This document shows, piece after piece, positions 36,859 through 42,219 of a DNA stretch of 42,219 bases. The stretch is from the IMG/VR virus record IMGVR_UViG_3300047201_000036, positions 1 to 42,219 of that record; one strand, written 5' to 3'. Below the pieces are notes generated by a model. It did not search any database and had not been told where the DNA came from. It worked only from the letters and a program-made list of their open reading frames with translations. Source of the stretch: a virus. Both the position numbers and the translations under genes were made by a program. Positions within the stretch are counted from its first letter, which is position 1, and each line of letters starts with the position of its first letter.

Positions 36859-37233
36859 ATGCCAAGAAAGGGTGGAGTAATAGAGAATCTAAAACCATTC
36901 GTAAAAGGTGTATCCGGCAATCCTAAAGGCCGTCCAGTTATACCCGATCTTAAAGAGGCATTAGCCAAAGCCCTTGCAGAAAAAAAAGACGGCAAGATTA
37001 CACTTGAAAAGATAATTCTGGCATTAATAAGCAAGGCAATTAAAGGGGATGTCAGGGCAGCCCAGGAACTTCTTGATCGTGCCTTTGGTAAATCACAGCA
37101 ATTCATAGACTTTACTACAAAAGGGGATGCACTTAACAGAATAGAAATATCTGTTGATGAAAAGAAAACTAAGGATTCATTTGAAAAATTAATCAATGAA
37201 GCCGAAACTCACAAAAGTATATGCACAAATTAA
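36859..37233 (+). CDS. Small terminase-like DNA-binding protein (GNPKGRP family)
   Basis: 124 residues. F-V-K-G-V-S-G-N-P-K-G-R-P-V-I is the DUF5681-type N-terminal motif, found in proteins encoded beside phage large terminases. A helical part (L-I-S-K-A-I-K-G-D-V-R-A-A-Q-E-L-L-D-R-A-F-G-K) follows. It overlaps the large terminase gene by 38 bases. A packaging-site recognition role is likely from context. Confidence 0.7.
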   Translation: MPRKGGVIENLKPFVKGVSGNPKGRPVIPDLKEALAKALAEKKDGKITLEKIILALISKAIKGDVRAAQELLDRAFGKSQQFIDFTTKGDALNRIEISVDEKKTKDSFEKLINEAETHKSICTN

Positions 37234-38359
37234 TGATGCATGGCTTGAAAAAAATGATCTCATTGTCTGTTGTGGAGGGACCGGGTCATCAAAGACCTGG
37301 TCTATTTTGCAACTGCTTTATTTTATAGCGAAGTTCTTTGACAAAGAGAGGATAATCACCATTTGCAGTTATGCATTGCCTCATTTAAAGACGGGTGCAA
37401 TCCGGGATTTTGATTTAATACTTCAATCCTTTGGGGAAAATTCCGATCTATTGAAAAACAAAACGGATAATTACTATACGATAAACAAGTCAATAGTCGA
37501 ATTTTTCGGGATTGAGGGTAATCTGGCAAAGGTACATGGCCCACGCCGGGATATACTTTTTGTTAATGAGGCTAATCATAAGATAACATGGGATGTATTC
37601 GATCAACTTTATACCAGAACAAGGGAATGCACTTTTATAGATTTCAACCCCACCCAGGAATTTTGGTATCATGAGAAAATACAGAACAAATTTAAGCACA
37701 AGTTTATCCATTCTACATTTCGAGATAATATATACCTGAGTGAAAATGAATTAAGAAGGATAATGGATAAAAAAGACAAGGTGGGTTTTGAGAATTGGTG
37801 GAAGGTTTACGGTGAGGGCCAACTTGGAAGATTAGAAGGCGCAGTATTCCCAAATTGGGAACTTGGAGTATGGGACGAATCACTTCCATTTGGTTATGGT
37901 TTGGATTTTGGATTTTATCCCGATCCTGATGCTATGACACGTGAGGCAATAGATCATAAAAGGATGATCATTTATATAGAAGAGTGCATTTACAAAACAA
38001 GTAATAAGGTTCAGGATTTGAAATTACAGATAGGGAACTTCTGCAAAAATGAACATTTGATAATGGCCGATTGTGCAGATCCAAGGATGATAGCAGAATT
38101 GAGTTTACTTTTTAATATAAGGCCGGTTTCAAAGGTTGGGACAGTAAGTGAATGGTTAAGATTGATGCAAGATTACCGGATCGTTGTTTGTGGTGATAGT
38201 CCAAATTTGATAAAAGAAATGAATAATTATATATGGAATGATCAAAAGGCAGGCATCCCAATTGACGCCTTTAATCATTTGATTGATGCTGGTAGGTATT
38301 ACTTTATGAGTCAAGTTAAAATTGGTAAACAACTGTTTGTTGATAGTATAGAATGGTAA
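37196..38359 (+). CDS. terL: Terminase large subunit
   Basis: 387 residues. Walker A-type G-G-T-G-S-S-K-T at 27-34; Walker B-type I-L-F-V-N-E at 120-125, with Asn-Glu as in Terminase_3; T-F-I-D-F-N-P motif near 146. The nuclease domain has G-L-D-F-G-F (Asp237), A-D-C-A-D-P, and a final D-A-F-N-H-L-I-D-A-G-R-Y. It pumps DNA into the prohead and cuts it. It is somewhat short for the family but all motifs are present. Confidence 0.92.
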   Translation: MKPKLTKVYAQINDAWLEKNDLIVCCGGTGSSKTWSILQLLYFIAKFFDKERIITICSYALPHLKTGAIRDFDLILQSFGENSDLLKNKTDNYYTINKSIVEFFGIEGNLAKVHGPRRDILFVNEANHKITWDVFDQLYTRTRECTFIDFNPTQEFWYHEKIQNKFKHKFIHSTFRDNIYLSENELRRIMDKKDKVGFENWWKVYGEGQLGRLEGAVFPNWELGVWDESLPFGYGLDFGFYPDPDAMTREAIDHKRMIIYIEECIYKTSNKVQDLKLQIGNFCKNEHLIMADCADPRMIAELSLLFNIRPVSKVGTVSEWLRLMQDYRIVVCGDSPNLIKEMNNYIWNDQKAGIPIDAFNHLIDAGRYYFMSQVKIGKQLFVDSIEW

Positions 38360-38360
38360 C

Positions 38361-39734
38361 ATGGGAATAATCCAAGATGTTAAGGTTTTCAGGGGATTAA
38401 TGAAACAGGCAAAACTGAGTGGTTTTACTCAGTCACTTAGTATAAATCAGATCACTCAGGCTTTATACGGGCTTATGTATCCGGGGTCTATTGCTGTTAT
38501 GCCGGACAACCCACAGGTGTATATTGATGAGGCCTATGGTAAGAATGCCTGGTTATCGGCGGTTATTGATTATATCTCAGTAGAGGGGGCAAACTGTCCT
38601 ATTAATCTTTATGAATATGCTCCAAATGGTGACAAAGTGCAAGTATTAGAGCATGAGCTGCTCGAAATCATAAAGCAGCCAAACAGATTGATGAATAAGA
38701 ATGAATATTTCGAACTTCAGATAAAGTTTGACTGTCTTACCGGGAATCAATATCACTACAGTCCACGTCCCGATACGGGAAATAATAAGGGACGCATCCC
38801 ACTGGACGAAGAGGGTTATTATCAGCTTTATCTTATTCCGCCACACTTGGTAAACATTGTTTCAGGTGGGCCGCTTGATCCTATTGACTCATACCAGCTC
38901 CTCGGAACTTTTCTTATCAAAGTACCTGAATGGGACGTTTTGCATATTCGCAGAGGAAACACGAACTGGGGAGCTGGTGCAGAACTATATGGCGAAAGTC
39001 CTATAAAGCACCTTCGCACAACGATAGCAACATCAAACGCTGCACAGACAGCACAATGGGCCTCATTTAAGAATGGTGGTGTTAATGCGATATTGAATCT
39101 TGAAGATATTAATAACGAGGGACCCATTGCTAATCTAAAACGACAATTCAGGGATGAAGCCGAAGGACCAGATAAAGTAAATAAGGTTCACATTACAGGA
39201 GGCCCCAAAATGTCCGTTCACCAACTTGGGCGCACTAACGTAGAACTGGCTGTTCTTGAAAGCGAACTACAATCATTGCGAAAAGTATGCGCAACCTTCC
39301 GTATAAGTTCTGTTCTCTTTGGGGATACAGCAGCATCGACTTATAATAATGTACGTGAGGCAAAAAAGGCAGCTTATATCGATGCAGTTATCCCAACAGT
39401 AAACAGGATATTGAATGGATTGAATAAATGGATTTGTCCTTACTATATGGTAAGTAACAAACAACTAAGGTTTGAGGTCGATATTGACAAGATACCAGTT
39501 ATGCAACAAGATCAGGGTGAAAAGTGGGCATGGCTTAAAACTGTCAATGAACTGACTCCAAATGAGAGACTAAGGATTGCGGGGCTTCCCGAAAGTGAAT
39601 CACCCGAAATGGATATGCACTGGTTCCCGTCTTCACTGCTTCCAGTAGAGGGTTCGCAGGAGGAGCAAATAACAGAAGAGGAGAAAGCATTAGATAAATT
39701 TTATGCTTTACATAAGATAAAGGATTATGAATAA
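38361..39734 (+). CDS. Portal protein, HK97 gp3-like
   Basis: 457 residues. Y-G-K-N-A-W-L-S-A-V-I-D-Y-I-S, H-E-L-L-E-I-I-K-Q-P-N, G-N-Q-Y-H-Y, W-D-V-L-H-I-R, G-E-S-P-I-K and F-R-I-S-S-V-L-F-G-D follow the Phage_portal family order. It forms the dodecameric vertex for DNA entry and exit. It overlaps the MuF gene by eight bases. Confidence 0.9.
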   Translation: MGIIQDVKVFRGLMKQAKLSGFTQSLSINQITQALYGLMYPGSIAVMPDNPQVYIDEAYGKNAWLSAVIDYISVEGANCPINLYEYAPNGDKVQVLEHELLEIIKQPNRLMNKNEYFELQIKFDCLTGNQYHYSPRPDTGNNKGRIPLDEEGYYQLYLIPPHLVNIVSGGPLDPIDSYQLLGTFLIKVPEWDVLHIRRGNTNWGAGAELYGESPIKHLRTTIATSNAAQTAQWASFKNGGVNAILNLEDINNEGPIANLKRQFRDEAEGPDKVNKVHITGGPKMSVHQLGRTNVELAVLESELQSLRKVCATFRISSVLFGDTAASTYNNVREAKKAAYIDAVIPTVNRILNGLNKWICPYYMVSNKQLRFEVDIDKIPVMQQDQGEKWAWLKTVNELTPNERLRIAGLPESESPEMDMHWFPSSLLPVEGSQEEQITEEEKALDKFYALHKIKDYE

Positions 39735-40566
39735 CCGTAAATGGAAACGGGTTAATAAGTTAAGACAAAGATATATCCCTTTATTTGAAAAGAGGTTAAA
39801 AAGGATTTTTGCCCAACAGGGAAGGACTATTATTGACGCATTAAAGAATTACAGGCCTGAGGATGTTATCGCAATGGTAAGTACCCTGATAAGCGAAGAT
39901 CCGATACAGAAGTTCTTTAAAAGTCTGTATGAAAACGTAGGTGTTGCATTTGCAAAAAGTTCACACAGGGATTTAAAGAGTGATGCGGGGATAATCTCCA
40001 CAAAGCAAGATGAAGACGAACTTGAAAGTACTTGGATGAATGAAATGCACCGTTATGCTTCACAGGATGCAGGGAAACGAATAGTGTCAATAACCGGGAG
40101 TTCAAAAACTATTGCAAAAAATATTTTATCAGAAGAGTTCGCAAGGGGAATCGAGGAGGGATTAAGTATTGAAGAGATGACCGCAAAGATAACTACTGAG
40201 TTTCGTATGCAATGGGGAAAGTTTGCAATGTTTCGCACACGCAGGATAGTAGAGACTGAGATATTATCAGCTTCAAACTTAGGGGCAATGGAGGGGGCGC
40301 GAAGTGTAGATATACCGATGTTCAAGGTCTGGATGGCAGGAGGTGAAAATATACGGGACTATGATAATGGTTCGCCATTTTCCCATGTGGCAGCAGACGG
40401 GGAAGAGGTGGAAATGGATGAAGACTTTATTAAGTCAGGTGAACCGATGGATTGTCCGGGTGATCCAAAAGGAAGCCCCGGCAATGTGATTAACTGTAAA
40501 TGTGTGGTAGGTCATTTTCCAAAACCTCAATATTTTGAGGTAGAAGGAGTGATGCATCAATATTAA
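39727..40566 (+). CDS. Minor head protein, MuF/SPP1 gp7-like
   Basis: 279 residues. Helical N-terminus, then R-R-I-V-E-T-E-I-L-S-A-S-N-L-G-A and, in the last 70 residues, the MuF-type end: F-S-H-V-A-A-D-G-E-E-V, then C-P-G-D-P-K-G-S-P-G-N-V-I-N-C-K-C. It is a head morphogenesis protein that sits inside near the portal. No toxin domain is fused. Confidence 0.85.
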   Translation: MNNRKWKRVNKLRQRYIPLFEKRLKRIFAQQGRTIIDALKNYRPEDVIAMVSTLISEDPIQKFFKSLYENVGVAFAKSSHRDLKSDAGIISTKQDEDELESTWMNEMHRYASQDAGKRIVSITGSSKTIAKNILSEEFARGIEEGLSIEEMTAKITTEFRMQWGKFAMFRTRRIVETEILSASNLGAMEGARSVDIPMFKVWMAGGENIRDYDNGSPFSHVAADGEEVEMDEDFIKSGEPMDCPGDPKGSPGNVINCKCVVGHFPKPQYFEVEGVMHQY

Positions 40567-40569
40567 ACT

Positions 40570-40911
40570 ATGATAGGAATAATCAAAATAACAAACAACG
40601 CCTGGAATACTAAGTCTATTCGCAGGGCGCTGCTTAAAGTCATTAAACCCCTGAAGATTGAAGAAGATCTTTATTATGATTTGATGACAATAAAGGCAGA
40701 GAGTAAGTTCTTTACTGAGAAAGGTATTGAGAATTCAATGCTCCCTATGTATGACATGGTTTTTAAAAGTGTTCCTAAGAAATTCCTGTTCTGGAAATAC
40801 AAAAGAGTTGAGTTTGTAAAATGTACGGTTGTTAAACAAAGTAAAATAATCCCGGCAACTCCTGTAATGAATCTGAAACAGCAACGGGATAAATTTTTAA
40901 AAAGAAATTAA
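40570..40911 (+). CDS. Hypothetical protein in the head operon
   Basis: 113 residues. Basic, mixed alpha/beta; ends L-K-Q-Q-R-D-K-F-L-K-R-N. Located between the MuF and protease genes, so it may be a head accessory. No family recognised. Confidence 0.6.
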   Translation: MIGIIKITNNAWNTKSIRRALLKVIKPLKIEEDLYYDLMTIKAESKFFTEKGIENSMLPMYDMVFKSVPKKFLFWKYKRVEFVKCTVVKQSKIIPATPVMNLKQQRDKFLKRN

Positions 40912-40912
40912 G

Positions 40913-41734
40913 ATGAAAGGTTTTAGAACAAAAAATTTCAGTGGGTACACCCCCAACGAAATTATAAAAGCAGCAAATAAAGAAGAATCCACGCTAAATA
41001 TATTAGTTGCTGCCATGAGTGTTAAAGATTCAAGTGGCGACTTTATCGGCATAATAGACTCTGACGGTGATATGGTCATGCCGGGATCTTTTAATAAGAC
41101 GTTAAAAGAGCGTGGACCCAATTCAGCTAAGAATAGAGTTAAGCACCTTTGGCAGCATGATAGAAAGGTTCCCATTGGTATACCCATAGAAATGGGAGAG
41201 AAAGAAATTAAAATTGGAGGACAGGAATATTACGGTCTTGTTGCATTAACAAAGTTTGACAGTTCAACCTTTTCGCAGGATAAATATATTCAACATATAG
41301 AGGGTATAATTACTGAGTTTTCATTTGGCTACGAAACAATAGATAGTGAAAAGGCAAAAAAAGAAATTGATGGGGGAGTAATTGAGTATAATAAACTTAC
41401 TGAGTTAAAACTATGGGAAGATTCATCAGTCACCTGGGGAGCAAATGAATATACCTCCCTGATAAAAGGATTAAAGGATGGGAAGCAGGAATGTATTGCC
41501 GAACTGGAAGAAAGGTTTAAGATATTAACCGGTGCAATGAAGTCAAGCCGGTATAATGATGATGACAAAGAACAATTCGAGCTGGAGCTATTACAAATAA
41601 AGGAAATGGTTTTTTCCCTTTTAAGCGGGCCGGGGGGACCCACTCGCAATGATCCGCCGGGAGGCAATCAGAAGGATGAGGTTAAGGAGGCTCTGGAATT
41701 GATAAATAGTTTTCGTAAACAATTAAAATTTTAA
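40913..41734 (+). CDS. HK97-type prohead protease with C-terminal extension
   Basis: 273 residues. I-D-S-D-G-D-M-V-M-P-G-S-F (about 48-60), H-L-W-Q-H-D (catalytic His near 82) and E-F-S-F-G-Y-E (Ser137) are the U35 family signature. It cleaves scaffold and the capsid N-terminus. After residue 185 comes an extension with helices, then G-P-G-G-P-T-R-N-D-P-P-G-G and a final helix, which may act as scaffold. Confidence 0.88.
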   Translation: MKGFRTKNFSGYTPNEIIKAANKEESTLNILVAAMSVKDSSGDFIGIIDSDGDMVMPGSFNKTLKERGPNSAKNRVKHLWQHDRKVPIGIPIEMGEKEIKIGGQEYYGLVALTKFDSSTFSQDKYIQHIEGIITEFSFGYETIDSEKAKKEIDGGVIEYNKLTELKLWEDSSVTWGANEYTSLIKGLKDGKQECIAELEERFKILTGAMKSSRYNDDDKEQFELELLQIKEMVFSLLSGPGGPTRNDPPGGNQKDEVKEALELINSFRKQLKF

Positions 41735-41737
41735 GAA

Positions 41738-42219
41738 ATGGACAATGAAGTTCAAGTGAAACTCTCTGAACTTGGCAAAGAAATAAACACCAAGTTAGAC
41801 GAGTTCAAAAAGGGAATAATCAGCAAAGAGGACATGGATCGGACTATTGGGGAAAAATTGTCCGGTCTGGAAGCCGGTCTGAAGGTTGATGGCAAGCCAG
41901 TGATGGATTATGTCAAGACTTTACAGACACAGGTTGACACACTCGGAGCTGATCTGAAGAAACAGAAATCTATCGTAAACGATAGTAAAGGTGAACCTTT
42001 CGGGAAGGTCATCTTTGACACATTGAAGGACGATGTGGAGTTTAAGGAATATTGCAGGAATCACGGTGAAAATAAACAATTCACTAAGTTCTTGGAAAAA
42101 GCCTTGACAAGTGCAACGAACCTGGTTAATGACACGACAAATGACATTCACCTTGTACCACCGGAAAGACTGAGTGAGATTGTGATTGATACTTACGCAA
42201 CCCGCAAGGTTCACGTGAG
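41738..42219 (+). CDS. Major capsid protein, HK97 type (N-terminal part, 3' truncated)
   Basis: 160 complete codons, open to the window end. Residues 1-105 are charged and helical (V-K-L-S-E-L-G-K-E-I-N-T-K, K-K-G-I-I-S-K-E-D), the expected delta/scaffold domain removed by the protease. From about residue 115 the mature N-arm begins (L-T-S-A-T-N-L-V-N-D), followed by V-P-P-E-R-L-S-E-I-V-I-D-T-Y-A. The gene continues at base 1. Joined directly, the frame would reach a stop after a few codons, so bases are missing at the join. Confidence 0.9.
   Translation, partial: MDNEVQVKLSELGKEINTKLDEFKKGIISKEDMDRTIGEKLSGLEAGLKVDGKPVMDYVKTLQTQVDTLGADLKKQKSIVNDSKGEPFGKVIFDTLKDDVEFKEYCRNHGENKQFTKFLEKALTSATNLVNDTTNDIHLVPPERLSEIVIDTYATRKVHV

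Noticed and set aside
36807-37196. 129-codon open frame on the minus strand
   Set aside because: It lies opposite the small terminase gene, its protein is low in complexity, and no other minus-strand gene exists nearby. It is a shadow of the real gene.
41921-42214. 97-codon minus-strand frame at the window end
   Set aside because: It is antisense to the capsid N-terminus and has no motif or ribosome binding site.
1-42219. Diversity-generating retroelement for the fibre genes
   Set aside because: No reverse transcriptase pattern and no template/variable repeat pair were seen near the fibre genes.

Overview
The window is a nearly complete genome of a tailed phage (siphovirus type, HK97-like capsid), about 42.2 kb and low in GC. 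Every supported gene is on the + strand. The two ends lie in the same gene, the major capsid protein: its N-terminal part closes the window and its C-terminal part opens it. The genome is therefore circular or circularly permuted, opened inside the capsid gene, with a few bases missing at the join. The host is most likely a member of the Bacteroidota. Two promoters match that phylum's TTTG-N19-TATCTTTG pattern. Several proteins carry signal peptides ending in Ala-Gln or Gly-Gln, a common style there. The structural families (short LamG/beta-helix proteins, fibre proteins with S74 domains) also fit.

Layout: 36.4-42.2 kb plus 1-2.6 kb hold packaging and head genes: a repeat-rich leader, a small-terminase candidate, large terminase, portal, MuF minor head protein, prohead protease, major capsid, two small exported beta-proteins and a gp6-type connector. 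2.6-9.1 kb is an insert-like block of fibre, adhesin and depolymerase-type proteins, three of which begin with signal peptides. 9.1-10.8 kb is a lysis cassette of small membrane proteins and a TIGR02594-type peptidase. 10.8-19.2 kb resumes head-tail joining and tail genes: gp10-like, terminator, two tandem tail-tube genes, a G/GT frameshift chaperone pair, tape measure, distal tail proteins and an S74-tipped fibre. 19.2-22.8 kb has a two-domain glycosyltransferase, a metallophosphoesterase and a spanin-like protein.

22.8-23.8 kb is the main non-coding area: a tRNA-like sequence, several intrinsic terminators, two consensus promoters, a 37-bp repeat in two copies and at least one structured small RNA or leader. 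23.8-26.2 kb holds HTH regulators and overlapping microproteins. 26.2-28.4 kb is a RecE/RecT-type recombination module. 29.3-30.4 kb has two HNH nucleases. 30.4-31.7 kb is the replication module: a DnaD/lambda-O-like initiator with repeats and an A-rich tract inside the gene, which look like an origin. 32.3 kb carries a second, exported lysin. The rest up to 36.4 kb is small genes, a duplicated gene pair, a methyltransferase and a 68-bp exact repeat.

No DNA polymerase, primase, helicase, integrase or CI-type repressor was recognised. Replication probably relies on the host replisome recruited by the initiator. Lifestyle is probably lytic, but the excisionase-like HTH proteins leave this open. 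All functions are inferred from sequence patterns recognised by eye; no database search was run.
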